This document shows positions 36,063 through 50,300 of a stretch of 64,000 nt of DNA, one piece after another (the first letter of the stretch is position 1; every line of letters begins with the position of its first letter). Below the pieces are notes generated by a model. The model ran no database searches. It was not told where the DNA came from and was given only the letters and a program-made list of their open reading frames with translations. Both the position numbers and the translations under genes were made by a program. The stretch comes from Chlorocebus sabaeus (Eukaryota; Chordata; Mammalia; Primates; Cercopithecidae), in the NCBI RefSeq assembly GCF_047675955.1, contig NW_027327638.1, forward strand, positions 1-64,000, read 5' to 3'.

Positions 36063-39000
36063 CTGAGAAACTGCTTTGTGTTCTGTTAATTCACCTCACA
36101 GAGTTACAGCTTTCCCCTTAAGAAGCCTTTCGCTAAGACTGTTCTTGTGGAATTTGCAGAGTGGTATTTGTAAACCCATAGAGGGCTATGGTGAAAAAGG
36201 AAATATCCTAAGATAAAAACTGAAAAGAACATTTCTGAGAAACTGCTTTGTGATACGTGACTTCCACTCACTGAGTGAGAGCTATATGTCATAGAGCTGT
36301 TTGCTAACCTTATTTCTGTGGAATCTGAGAAGGGATAATTCGGTTCTCGTTGAAGACTATAGGGCCAAAGGAAATATCCGCCATAAACGTGAGAAAGAAG
36401 CTTTCTGAGAAACAGCTTTCTGATCTGTGAATTCATCCCACAGAGTTACAGCTTTCCCCTGAGGAAGCCTTTCGCTATGACTGTTCTTGTGGAATTTGCA
36501 ACGTGACATTTCGAAGGCCATAGAGAGCTATGGTGAAAAGGAAATATCTTCGGTTTAAAACGGGAAAGAAGCTTTCTGAGACACTGCGTTGTGTTCTGTT
36601 AATTCATCTCACAATGTTACAGCTTTCCCCTCACGAAGCCTTTCCCTAAGACTGTTCTTGTCGAATTTGGGAAGTGATATTTAGAAGCCTACAGAGGTCT
36701 ACAGTGAAAAAGGAAATAACCTAAGATAAAAACTGAAAAGAAGCTTTCTGAAAAACTGCTTTGTGTTCTCTTAATTCATCTCACAGAGTTACAGCTTTCC
36801 TCTCAAGAATCCTTTCGCTAAGACTGTTCTTGTGCAATTTAGAACGTGATATTTAGAAGCCCATAGAGGGCTATGGAGAAAAAGGAAATGTCCTTAGATA
36901 AAAACTGGAAAGAAGCTTTCTGAGAAACTGCTTTGTGTTCTGTTAATTCATCTCACAGAGTTACAGCTTTCCCCTCGAGAAGCCTTTCGCTATGACTGTT
37001 CTTGTGTAATTCGCAAAGTAATATTTGGAAGCCCATATAGGGTTATGGTGAAAAAAGGAATATCTTCAGTTAGAAACTGTATAGAAGCTTTCTGAGAAAC
37101 TGCTTTGTTTTCTGTTAAATCATCTCACAGTGTTACAGCTTTCCCCTCAAGAAGTCTTTCGTTAAGACTGTTCTTGTGGAATTTGCAAAGTGAAATTTGG
37201 AAGCCCATAGAGGGCTATGGTGAAAAAGGAAATGTCCTCAGATGAAAACTAGAAAGAAGCTTCTTGAGAAACTACTTTGTGTTCCGTTAATTCATCTCAC
37301 ACAGTTACAGCTTTGCCCTCCAGAAACCGTTCATTAAGACCGTTCTTGTGGAATTTTCAAAGTGCTATTTGGAAACCCATAGGGGGCTATGGTGAAAAAG
37401 GAAATATCTTCAGTTATAAACTGGAAAGAAGTTTTCTGAGAAACTGCTTTGTGTTCTGTTAATTCATCTGACAGTGTTACACCTTTCCCCTCAAGAAGCA
37501 TTCCGCTAAGACTGTTCTTGTGGAATTTGCAAAGTGACATTTGGAAGCCCATAGAGGGCTGTGGTGAAAAAGAAATTTCCTAAGATAAGAACTGAAAAGA
37601 AGCTTTCTGAGAAACGACTTTGTGTTCTGTTAATTCATCTTATAGAATTACAGCTTTCCCCTCAAGAAGTCGTTCAGTAAGACTGTTCTTGTGGAATTTG
37701 CAAAGTGATATTTGGAAGCCCATAGAGGACCATGGTGTAAAGGAAATATCTTCAGATAAAAACTGGAAAGTAGCTTTCTGAGAAATTGCTTTGTGTTCTG
37801 TTAATTCATCTCTCAGAATTACGGCTTTCCCCTCAAGAAAACTTTCGCTAAAGCTGTTTTTGTGGAATTTGGAAAAAGGTATATGGAAAACCATAGAGAT
37901 CTATGGTTAAAAAGAAAATATCCTAAGATAAAAACTGAAAAGAAAATTTCTGAGAAACTGCTTTGTGTTCTCTGAATTCATCTCACAGACTTACAGCTTT
38001 CCCCTCAAGAAACCGTTCACTAAGACTGTCCTCGTTGATTTTGCAAAGTGATATTTGGAAGCCCATAGAGCGCTATGGGGAAAAAGGAAATATCTTCAGT
38101 TAAAAAGTGGAAAGAACGTTTCTGAGAAACTGCTTTGTGTTCTGTTAATCCATCTCACAGAGGTACAGCATTCCCCTCAAGAAGTCGTTTACTAAGACTG
38201 TTCTTGTGAAATTTGCGAAGTGATATTTGGAAGTGCTTAGAGAACTATGGTGAAAAAGGAAATATCGTAAGGTAAAAACTGAAAAGAAGCTTTCTGAGAA
38301 ACTGCTTTGTGTTTTGTTAATTCATCTCAGAGAGTTACAGCTTTCCGAACAAAAAGGCATTCACTAAGACTGATCTTGTGTTATTTTCAAATTGATATTT
38401 GGAAGCCCATAGAGGGCTATGGTGAAAAGGGAAATATCTTCAGTTAAAAACTGGAAAGAAGCTTTCTGAGAAACGGTTTTGTGTTCTCTTAGTTCATCTC
38501 ACAGAGTTACAGCTTTCCCCTCAAGAAGCCTTTCACCAAGACTGTTCTTGTGGAATTTCCAAAGTGGTCTTTGGAAGTCCATACATCGCTATGGTGAAAA
38601 AGGATATAGCTTCAGTTAAAAAGTGAAAAGAAGCTTTCCGAGGAACTGCTTTGTGATATGTGATTTCCTGTCACTGAGAAACAGCTGTATTTCGTAGAAC
38701 TGTTGGCTAGGCTTATTTCTGTGGAATCTGAGAAATGTTACTTCGGATCTCTTTGAAGACTATAGGTCCAAAGGAAATATCCGCCACTAAAAGTGTGAAA
38801 GAAGCTTTCTGAGAAACTTCTTTGAGTTCTGTGAATTGATCTCACAGAGCTACAGTTTCCCCTCAAGAGGCCTTTCGCTAAGACTGTTCTCGTGGAATTT
38901 GCAAAGTGATATTTGGAAAACAATAGAGGGCTATGGTGAAAAAGGAAATATCCTAAGATAAAAACTGAAAAGAAGCTTTTTGAGAAACTGTTTTGCGTAC

Positions 39001-41723
39001 CGTTAATTCATCTCACAGAGTTATAGCTTTCCCCTCAAGAAGCCGTTCATTAAGACTGTTGTTGTGAAATTTGCAAAATGATATTTGGAAGCTCATAGAG
39101 GGCTATGGTGAAAATGGAAATATCTTCAGTTAAAAACTGGAGAGAAGCTTTCTGAGAAACTGCTTTGTGTTCTGTTAATTCATACACAGAGTTACACCTT
39201 TCCTATCACGAATCCTTTCGCTAAGACTGTTCTTGTGGAGTTTACAAAGTGATATTTGGAAGCCCATAGAGGGGTACGGTTAAAAAGGAAATTTCCTCAC
39301 ATAAAAACTGGAAAGAAGCTTTCTGAGAAACTGCTTTGTGTTTTGTTAATTCATCTCACAGTATTACAGCTCTACCCTCAAGAAGCCCTTCACTAAGACT
39401 GTTCTTCTGGAATTTCCAAAGAGATATTTGGAAGCCCATAGAGCGCTATGGTGAAAAAGGAAATATCTTCAGTTAAAAACTGGAGAGAAGCTTTCTGAGA
39501 AACTTCTTTGTGTTCTGTTAATTCATGCACAGAGTTACAGCTTTCCTATCAAGAATCCTTTCGCTAAGACTGTTCTTGTGGAGTTTACAAAGTGATATTT
39601 GGAAGCCCATAGAGGGGTACGTTTAAAAAGGAAATTTCCTCACATAAAAACTGGAAAGAAGTTTTCTGAGAAACTGCTTTGTGTTCTGTTAATTCATCTC
39701 ACAGAGTTACAGCTTACCCCTCAAGAAGCATTTCGCTAAGACTGTTCTTGTGGAATTTGCAATGTGATATTTGGAAGCCCATGGAGGGATATGGTGAAAA
39801 AGGAAATATCTTCAATTAAAAACTGGAAAGAAGCTTTCTGAGAAACTGCTTTGTTTTCTGTTAATTCATCTCACAGAGTTTCAGCTTTCCCCTCCAGATG
39901 TCTTTCGCTAAGACGGTTCTCGTGGAATTTGCAAAGTGATATTTGGAAGCCGTGAGAGGGCTATGGTGTAAAAGGAAATGTCCTCGGATCAAAAATGGAA
40001 AGAAGCTTTCCAACAAACTGTTTTGTGTTCTGTTAATTTATCTGGCAGTGTTTCAGCTTTCCCCTCAAGAAGCCGTTCGCTAAGACTGTTCTTGTGGAAT
40101 TTGCAAAGTGATATTTGAAAGCCCGTCGAGTTCTATGGTGAAAAAGGAAATACCTTCAGTTAAAAACTGGAAAGAAACTTTCTGAGAAACTGCTTTGTAT
40201 TCTGTTAATTCACCTCACAGAGTTTCAGCTTTCCCCTCTAGAAGCCTTTCGCTAAGACTGTTCTTGTGGAATTTGCAAAGTGATATTTGTAAGCCCATAG
40301 AAGTCGATGGTGAAAACGTAAATATCCTAAGATAAAAACTGAAAAGAACCATTCTGAGAAACTGCTTTGTGTTTTGTTAATTCATCTCACAGAGTTACAG
40401 GTTTCCCTTCAAGAAGCCTTTCGCTAAGACAGTTCTTGTGGAATATGCAAAGTGATATTTGGAAGCTCATAGTGACCTATAGTGAAAAAGGATATATCTT
40501 CAGTTAAAAACTGAAAAGAAGCTTTCTGAGAAACTGCTTTGTGATATATGACTTCCACTCACTGAGTTACAGCTGTATTTCGTAGAGCTGTTTGGCAGTC
40601 TTATTTCTGTGGAATCTGAGAACTGTTATTTCGGATCCCTTTGAAGACTGAAGGGCCAAAGGAAATATCCGTCGTTAAAGTTAGAAAGAAGCTTTCTGAG
40701 AAACTTCTTTGTGATTTGCGAATTCATTTCACAGAGTTACAGCTTTCCCCTCAAGAAGCCTTTCGCTAAGATTATTCTTGCACAATTTGAAAAATGATAT
40801 TTGGAAGCCAATAGACGGCTATGGTGAAAACGAAATATCCTCCGATAAAAACTGGAAAGAAGCTTTCTGAGAAATTGCTTTGTGTTCTTTTAATTCATCT
40901 CACAGACTTACAGCTTTCCCCTCAGGAAGTCTTTCGCTAAGACTGTTCTTGTGGAATTTGAAATGTGATATTTGGTAGCCCATAGAGCGCTATGGAGAAA
41001 AGGAAATATCTTCAGATAAAAACTGTAAAGAACATTCCTGAGAAACTGCTTTGTGTTCTGTTAATTCACCTAACAGAGTTACAGCTTTCCCCTCTAGAAG
41101 CCTTTTGCTAAGACTGTTCTTGCTGTATTTTCAAAGTGATATTTGGAAGCCCATAGAGGGCTACGGTGAAAAAGGATATAGCTTCAGTTAAAAACTGAAA
41201 GAGTCTTTCTGAGAAACGGTTTAGTATTATGTGACTTCCACTCACTGAGTTACAGCTCTATTTCCTAGAGCTGTTTGATAGCCTTATTTCTATGGAATCG
41301 GAGAACTGTTATTTTGGATCCCTTTGAAGACTATAGGGCCAAAGGAAATATCTGCCGCTAAAAGTGAGAAAGAAGCTTTCTGAGAAACTTCTCTGAGATC
41401 TGTTAATTCATCTCACAGAGTTACAGCATTCCACTCAAGAAGCCTTTCGCTAGGACTGTTCTTTTTGAATTTGCAAAGTGATATTTCGAAGCCCATAGAC
41501 GGCTGTGGTGAAAAGGGAAATACCTTCAGTTAAAAAATGGAAAGAAGCTTTCTAAGAAACTGCTTGGTGTTCTGTTACTTCATCTCAAAGAGTTACAGCT
41601 TTACCCTCAAAAAGACTTTTGCTAAGACTCTTCTTGTGTAATACTCATAGTGATATTTGTAAGCCCTTATAGGGCTATGGTGAAAAAGGAAATATCCTAA
41701 GATAAAAGCTGAAAAGAAGCTTT
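36063..41723 (+). repeat. 33-monomer HOR unit, copy 4
   Basis: Length 5,661 bp. It is the first copy wholly of the right-hand haplotype: CTCTCAG in m11, GTCCTCG in m12, CCAGATG in m23, CATCTCACAG in m26, TATTTCTGTGG in m27 and GCCGCTAAAAG in m31. A private change gives TAAACCCATAG in m1 near 36172. m4 keeps CACAATG, shared with the 5-mers. Confidence 0.96.
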
Positions 41724-44700
41724 CTGAGAAACTGCTTTGTGTTCTGTTAATTCACCTCACAGAGTTACAGCTTTCCCCTTAAGAAGCCTTTCGCTAAGAC
41801 TGTTCTTGTGGAATTTGCAGAGTGGTATTTGTAAGCCCATAGAGGGCTATGGTGAAAAAGGAAATATCCTAAGATAAAAACTGAAAAGAACATTTCTGAG
41901 AAACTGCTTTGTGATACGTGACTTCCACTCACTGAGTGAGAGCTATATGTCATAGAGCTGTTTGCTAACCTTATTTCTGTGGAATCTGAGAAGGGATAAT
42001 TCGGTTCTCGTTGAAGACTATAGGGCCAAAGGAAATATCCGCCATAAACGTGAGAAAGAAGCTTTCTGAGAAACAGCTTTCTGATCTGTGAATTCATCCC
42101 ACAGAGTTACAGCTTTCCCCTGAGGAAGCCTTTCACTATGACTGTTCTTGTGGAATTTGCAACGTGACATTTCGAAGGCCATAGAGAGCTATGGTGAAAA
42201 GGAAATATCTTCGGTTTAAAACGGGAAAGAAGCTTTCTGAGACACTGCGTTGTGTTCTGTTAATTCATCTCACAAAGTTACAGCTTTCCCCTCACGAAGC
42301 CTTTCCCTAAGACTGTTCTTGTCGAATTTGGGAAGTGATATTTAGAAGCCTACAGAGGTCTACAGTGAAAAAGGAAATAACCTAAGATAAAAACTGAAAA
42401 GAAGCTTTCTGAAAAACTGCTTTGTGTTCTCTTAATTCATCTCACAGAGTTACAGCTTTCCTCTCAAGAATCCTTTCGCTAAGACTGTTCTTGTGCAATT
42501 TAGAACGTGATATTTAGAAGCCCATAGAGGGCTATGGAGAAAAAGGAAATGTCCTTAGATAAAAACTGGAAAGAAGCTTTCTGAGAAACTGCTTTGTGTT
42601 CTGTTAATTCATCTCACAGAGTTACAGCTTTCCCCTCGAGAAGCCTTTCGCTATGACTGTTCTTGTGTAATTCGCAAAGTAATATTTGGAAGCCCATATA
42701 GGGTTATGGTGAAAAAAGGAATATCTTCAGTTAGAAACTGTATAGAAGCTTTCTGAGAAACTGCTTTGTTTTCTGTTAAATCATCTCACAGTGTTACAGC
42801 TTTCCCCTCAAGAAGTCTTTCGTTAAGACTGTTCTTGTGGAATTTGCAAAGTGAAATTTGGAAGCCCATAGAGGGCTATGGTGAAAAAGGAAATGTCCTC
42901 AGATGAAAACTAGAAAGAAGCTTCTTGAGAAACTACTTTGTGTTCCGTTAATTCATCTCACACAGTTACAGCTTTGCCCTCCAGAAACCGTTCATTAAGA
43001 CCGTTCTTGTGGAATTTTCAAAGTGCTATTTGGAAACCCATAGGGGGCTATGGTGAAAAAGGAAATATCTTCAGTTATAAACTGGAAAGAAGTTTTCTGA
43101 GAAACTGCTTTGTGTTCTGTTAATTCATCTGACAGTGTTACACCTTTCCCCTCAAGAAGCATTCCGCTAAGACTGTTCTTGTGGAATTTGCAAAGTGACA
43201 TTTGGAAGCCCATAGAGGGCTGTGGTGAAAAAGAAATTTCCTAAGATAAGAACTGAAAAGAAGCTTTCTGAGAAACGACTTTGTGTTCTGTTAATTCATC
43301 TTATAGAATTACAGCTTTCCCCTCAAGAAGTCGTTCAGTAAGACTGTTCTTGTGGAATTTGCAAAGTGATATTTGGAAGCCCATAGAGGACCATGGTGTA
43401 AAGGAAATATCTTCAGATAAAAACTGGAAAGTAGCTTTCTGAGAAATTGCTTTGTGTTCTGTTAATTCATCTCTCAGAATTACGGCTTTCCCCTCAAGAA
43501 AACTTTCGCTAAAGCTGTTTTTGTGGAATTTGGAAAAAGGTATATGGAAAACCATAGAGATCTATGGTTAAAAAGAAAATATCCTAAGATAAAAACTGAA
43601 AAGAAAATTTCTGAGAAACTGCTTTGTGTTCTCTGAATTCATCTCACAGACTTACAGCTTTCCCCTCAAGAAACCGTTCACTAAGACTGTCCTCGTTGAT
43701 TTTGCAAAGTGATATTTGGAAGCCCATAGAGCGCTATGGGGAAAAAGGAAATATCTTCAGTTAAAAAGTGGAAAGAACGTTTCTGAGAAACTGCTTTGTG
43801 TTCTGTTAATCCATCTCACAGAGGTACAGCATTCCCCTCAAGAAGTCGTTTACTAAGACTGTTCTTGTGAAATTTGCGAAGTGATATTTGGAAGTGCTTA
43901 GAGAACTATGGTGAAAAAGGAAATATCGTAAGGTAAAAACTGAAAAGAAGCTTTCTGAGAAACTGCTTTGTGTTTTGTTAATTCATCTCAGAGAGTTACA
44001 GCTTTCCGAACAAAAAGGCATTCACTAAGACTGATCTTGTGTTATTTTCAAATTGATATTTGGAAGCCCATAGAGGGCTATGGTGAAAAGGGAAATATCT
44101 TCAGTTAAAAACTGGAAAGAAGCTTTCTGAGAAACGGTTTTGTGTTCTCTTAGTTCATCTCACAGAGTTACAGCTTTCCCCTCAAGAAGCCTTTCACCAA
44201 GACTGTTCTTGTGGAATTTCCAAAGTGGTCTTTGGAAGTCCATACATCGCTATGGTGAAAAAGGATATAGCTTCAGTTAAAAAGTGAAAAGAAGCTTTCC
44301 GAGGAACTGCTTTGTGATATGTGATTTCCTGTCACTGAGAAACAGCTGTATTTCGTAGAACTGTTGGCTAGGCTTATTTCTGTGGAATCTGAGAAATGTT
44401 ACTTCGGATCTCTTTGAAGACTATAGGTCCAAAGGAAATATCCGCCACTAAAAGTGTGAAAGAAGCTTTCTGAGAAACTTCTTTGAGTTCTGTGAATTGA
44501 TCTCACAGAGCTACAGTTTCCCCTCAAGAGGCCTTTCGCTAAGACTGTTCTCGTGGAATTTGCAAAGTGATATTTGGAAAACAATAGAGGGCTATGGTGA
44601 AAAAGGAAATATCCTAAGATAAAAACTGAAAAGAAGCTTTTTGAGAAACTGTTTTGCGTACCGTTAATTCATCTCACAGAGTTATAGCTTTCCCCTCAAG

Positions 44701-47384
44701 AAGCCGTTCATTAAGACTGTTGTTGTGAAATTTGCAAAATGATATTTGGAAGCTCATAGAGGGCTATGGTGAAAATGGAAATATCTTCAGTTAAAAACTG
44801 GAGAGAAGCTTTCTGAGAAACTGCTTTGTGTTCTGTTAATTCATACACAGAGTTACACCTTTCCTATCACGAATCCTTTCGCTAAGACTGTTCTTGTGGA
44901 GTTTACAAAGTGATATTTGGAAGCCCATAGAGGGGTACGGTTAAAAAGGAAATTTCCTCACATAAAAACTGGAAAGAAGCTTTCTGAGAAACTGCTTTGT
45001 GTTTTGTTAATTCATCTCACAGTATTACAGCTCTACCCTCAAGAAGCCCTTCACTAAGACTGTTCTTCTGGAATTTCCAAAGAGATATTTGGAAGCCCAT
45101 AGAGCGCTATGGTGAAAAAGGAAATATCTTCAGTTAAAAACTGGAGAGAAGCTTTCTGAGAAACTTCTTTGTGTTCTGTTAATTCATGCACAGAGTTACA
45201 GCTTTCCTATCAAGAATCCTTTCGCTAAGACTGTTCTTGTGGAGTTTACAAAGTGATATTTGGAAGCCCATAGAGGGGTACGTTTAAAAAGGAAATTTCC
45301 TCACATAAAAACTGGAAAGAAGTTTTCTGAGAAACTGCTTTGTGTTCTGTTAATTCATCTCACAGAGTTACAGCTTACCCCTCAAGAAGCATTTCGCTAA
45401 GACTGTTCTTGTGGAATTTGCAATGTGATATTTGGAAGCCCATGGAGGGATATGGTGAAAAAGGAAATATCTTCAATTAAAAACTGGAAAGAAGCTTTCT
45501 GAGAAACTGCTTTGTTTTCTGTTAATTCATCTCACAGAGTTTCAGCTTTCCCCTCCAGATGTCTTTCGCTAAGACGGTTCTCGTGGAATTTGCAAAGTGA
45601 TATTTGGAAGCCGTGAGAGGGCTATGGTGTAAAAGGAAATGTCCTCGGATCAAAAATGGAAAGAAGCTTTCCAACAAACTGTTTTGTGTTCTGTTAATTT
45701 ATCTGGCAGTGTTTCAGCTTTCCCCTCAAGAAGCCGTTCGCTAAGACTGTTCTTGTGGAATTTGCAAAGTGATATTTGAAAGCCCGTCGAGTTCTATGGT
45801 GAAAAAGGAAATACCTTCAGTTAAAAACTGGAAAGAAACTTTCTGAGAAACTGCTTTGTATTCTGTTAATTCACCTCACAGAGTTTCAGCTTTCCCCTCT
45901 AGAAGCCTTTCGCTAAGACTGTTCTTGTGGAATTTGCAAAGTGATATTTGTAAGCCCATAGAAGTCGATGGTGAAAACGTAAATATCCTAAGATAAAAAC
46001 TGAAAAGAACCATTCTGAGAAACTGCTTTGTGTTTTGTTAATTCATCTCACAGAGTTACAGGTTTCCCTTCAAGAAGCCTTTCGCTAAGACAGTTCTTGT
46101 GGAATATGCAAAGTGATATTTGGAAGCTCATAGTGACCTATAGTGAAAAAGGATATATCTTCAGTTAAAAACTGAAAAGAAGCTTTCTGAGAAACTGCTT
46201 TGTGATATATGACTTCCACTCACTGAGTTACAGCTGTATTTCGTAGAGCTGTTTGGCAGTCTTATTTCTGTGGAATCTGAGAACTCTTATTTCGGATCCC
46301 TTTGAAGACTGAAGGGCCAAAGGAAATATCCGTCGTTAAAGTTAGAAAGAAGCTTTCTGAGAAACTTCTTTGTGATTTGCGAATTCATTTCACAGAGTTA
46401 CAGCTTTCCCCTCAAGAAGCCTTTCGCTAAGATTATTCTTGCACAATTTGAAAAATGATATTTGGAAGCCAATAGACGGCTATGGTGAAAACGAAATATC
46501 CTCCGATAAAAACTGGAAAGAAGCTTTCTGAGAAATTGCTTTGTGTTCTTTTAATTCATCTCACAGACTTACAGCTTTCCCCTCAGGAAGTCTTTCGCTA
46601 AGACTGTTCTTGTGGAATTTGAAATGTGATATTTGGTAGCCCATAGAGCGCTATGGAGAAAAGGAAATATCTTCAGATAAAAACTGTAAAGAACATTCCT
46701 GAGAAACTGCTTTGTGTTCTGTTAATTCACCTAACAGAGTTACAGCTTTCCCCTCTAGAAGCCTTTTGCTAAGACTGTTCTTGCTGTATTTTCAAAGTGA
46801 TATTTGGAAGCCCATAGAGGGCTACGGTGAAAAAGGATATAGCTTCAGTTAAAAACTGAAAGAGTCTTTCTGAGAAACGGTTTAGTATTATGTGACTTCC
46901 ACTCACTGAGTTACAGCTCTATTTCCTAGAGCTGTTTGATAGCCTTATTTCTATGGAATCGGAGAACTGTTATTTTGGATCCCTTTGAAGACTATAGGGC
47001 CAAAGGAAATATCTGCCGCTAAAAGTGAGAAAGAAGCTTTCTGAGAAACTTCTCTGAGATCTGTTAATTCATCTCACAGAGTTACAGCATTCCACTCAAG
47101 AAGCCTTTCGCTAGGACTGTTCTTTTTGAATTTGCAAAGTGATATTTCGAAGCCCATAGACGGCTGTGGTGAAAAGGGAAATACCTTCAGTTAAAAAATG
47201 GAAAGAAGCTTTCTAAGAAACTGCTTGGTGTTCTGTTACTTCATCTCAAAGAGTTACAGCTTTACCCTCAAAAAGACTTTTGCTAAGACTCTTCTTGTGT
47301 AATACTCATAGTGATATTTGTAAGCCCTTATAGGGCTATGGTGAAAAAGGAAATATCCTAAGATAAAAGCTGAAAAGAAGCTTT
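41724..47384 (+). repeat. 33-monomer HOR unit, copy 5
   Basis: Length 5,661 bp, right-hand haplotype. G at 42401 at the m4 end, A in the m26 start (GAACC) and C at 46286 in m27 (AACTCTTA) are the states that matter for the crossover argument with copies 6 and 7. A private change, TTTCACTATG in m3, lies near 42133. Confidence 0.96.
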
Positions 47385-50300
47385 CTGAGAAACTGCTTTG
47401 TGTTCTGTTAATTCACCTCACAGAGTTACAGCTTTCCCCTTAAGAAGCCTTTCGCTAAGACTGTTCTTGTGGAATTTGCAGAGTGGTATTTGTAAGCCCA
47501 TAGAGGGCTATGGTGAAAAAGGAAATATCCTAAGATAAAAACTGAAAAGAACATTTCTGAGAAACTGCTTTGTGATACGTGACTTCCACTCACTGAGTGA
47601 GAGCTATATGTCATAGAGCTGTTTGCTAACCTTATTTCTGTGGAATCTGAGAAGGGATAATTCGGTTCTCGTTGAAGACTATAGGGCCAAAGGAAATATC
47701 CGCCATAAACGTGAGAAAGAAGCTTTCTGAGAAACAGCTTTCTGATCTGTGAATTCATCCCACAGAGTTACAGCTTTCCCCTGAGGAAGCCTTTCGCTAT
47801 GACTGTTCTTGTGGAATTTGCAAAGTGACATTTCGAAGGCCATAGAGAGCTATGGTGAAAAGGAAATATCTTCGGTTTAAAACGGGAAAGAAGCTTTCTG
47901 AGACACTGCGTTGTGTTCTGTTAATTCATCTCACAAAGTTACAGCTTTCCCCTCACGAAGCCTTTCCCTAAGACTGTTCTTGTCGAATTTGGGAAGTGAT
48001 ATTTAGAAGCCTACAGAGGTCTACAGTGAAAAAGGAAATAACCTAAGATAAAAACTGAAAATAAGCTTTCTGAAAAACTGCTTTGTGTTCTCTTAATTCA
48101 TCTCACAGAGTTACAGCTTTCCTCTCAAGAATCCTTTCGCTAAGACTGTTCTTGTGCAATTTAGAACGTGATATTTAGAAGCCCATAGAGGGCTATGGAG
48201 AAAAAGGAAATGTCCTTAGATAAAAACTGGAAAGAAGCTTTCTGAGAAACTGCTTTGTGTTCTGTTAATTCATCTCACAGAGTTACAGCTTTCCCCTCGA
48301 GAAGCCTTTCGCTATGACTGTTCTTGTGTAATTCGCAAAGTAATATTTGGAAGCCCATATAGGGTTATGGTGAAAAAAGGAATATCTTCAGTTAGAAACT
48401 GTATAGAAGCTTTCTGAGAAACTGCTTTGTTTTCTGTTAAATCATCTCACAGTGTTACAGCTTTCCCCTCAAGAAGTCTTTCGTTAAGACTGTTCTTGTG
48501 GAATTTGCAAAGTGAAATTTGGAAGCCCATAGAGGGCTATGGTGAAAAAGGAAATGTCCTCAGATGAAAACTAGAAAGAAGCTTCTTGAGAAACTACTTT
48601 GTGTTCCGTTAATTCATCTCACACAGTTACAGCTTTGCCCTCCAGAAACCGTTCATTAAGACCGTTCTTGTGGAATTTTCAAAGTGCTATTTGGAAACCC
48701 ATAGGGGGCTATGGTGAAAAAGGAAATATCTTCAGTTATAAACTGGAAAGAAGTTTTCTGAGAAACTGCTTTGTGTTCTGTTAATTCATCTGACAGTGTT
48801 ACACCTTTCCCCTCAAGAAGCATTCCGCTAAGACTGTTCTTGTGGAATTTGCAAAGTGACATTTGGAAGCCCATAGAGGGCTGTGGTGAAAAAGAAATTT
48901 CCTAAGATAAGAACTGAAAAGAAGCTTTCTGAGAAACGACTTTGTGTTCTGTTAATTCATCTTATAGAATTACAGCTTTCCCCTCAAGAAGTCGTTCAGT
49001 AAGACTGTTCTTGTGGAATTTGCAAAGTGATATTTGGAAGCCCATAGAGGACCATGGTGTAAAGGAAATATCTTCAGATAAAAACTGGAAAGTAGCTTTC
49101 TGAGAAATTGCTTTGTGTTCTGTTAATTCATCTCTCAGAATTACGGCTTTCCCCTCAAGAAAACTTTCGCTAAAGCTGTTTTTGTGGAATTTGGAAAAAG
49201 GTATATGGAAAACCATAGAGATCTATGGTTAAAAAGAAAATATCCTAAGATAAAAACTGAAAAGAAAATTTCTGAGAAACTGCTTTGTGTTCTCTGAATT
49301 CATCTCACAGACTTACAGCTTTCCCCTCAAGAAACCGTTCACTAAGACTGTCCTCGTTGATTTTGCAAAGTGATATTTGGAAGCCCATAGAGCGCTATGG
49401 GGAAAAAGGAAATATCTTCAGTTAAAAAGTGGAAAGAACGTTTCTGAGAAACTGCTTTGTGTTCTGTTAATCCATCTCACAGAGGTACAGCATTCCCCTC
49501 AAGAAGTCGTTTACTAAGACTGTTCTTGTGAAATTTGCGAAGTGATATTTGGAAGTGCTTAGAGAACTATGGTGAAAAAGGAAATATCGTAAGGTAAAAA
49601 CTGAAAAGAAGCTTTCTGAGAAACTGCTTTGTGTTTTGTTAATTCATCTCAGAGAGTTACAGCTTTCCGAACAAAAAGGCATTCACTAAGACTGATCTTG
49701 TGTTATTTTCAAATTGATATTTGGAAGCCCATAGAGGGCTATGGTGAAAAGGGAAATATCTTCAGTTAAAAACTGGAAAGAAGCTTTCTGAGAAACGGTT
49801 TTGTGTTCTCTTAGTTCATCTCACAGAGTTACAGCTTTCCCCTCAAGAAGCCTTTCACCAAGACTGTTCTTGTGGAATTTCCAAAGTGGTCTTTGGAAGT
49901 CCATACATCGCTATGGTGAAAAAGGATATAGCTTCAGTTAAAAAGTGAAAAGAAGCTTTCCGAGGAACTGCTTTGTGATATGTGATTTCCTGTCACTGAG
50001 AAACAGCTGTATTTCGTAGAACTGTTGGCTAGGCTTATTTCTGTGGAATCTGAGAAATGTTACTTCGGATCTCTTTGAAGACTATAGGTCCAAAGGAAAT
50101 ATCCGCCACTAAAAGTGTGAAAGAAGCTTTCTGAGAAACTTCTTTGAGTTCTGTGAATTGATCTCACAGAGCTACAGTTTCCCCTCAAGAGGCCTTTCGC
50201 TAAGACTGTTCTCGTGGAATTTGCAAAGTGATATTTGGAAAACAATAGAGGGCTATGGTGAAAAAGGAAATATCCTAAGATAAAAACTGAAAAGAAGCTT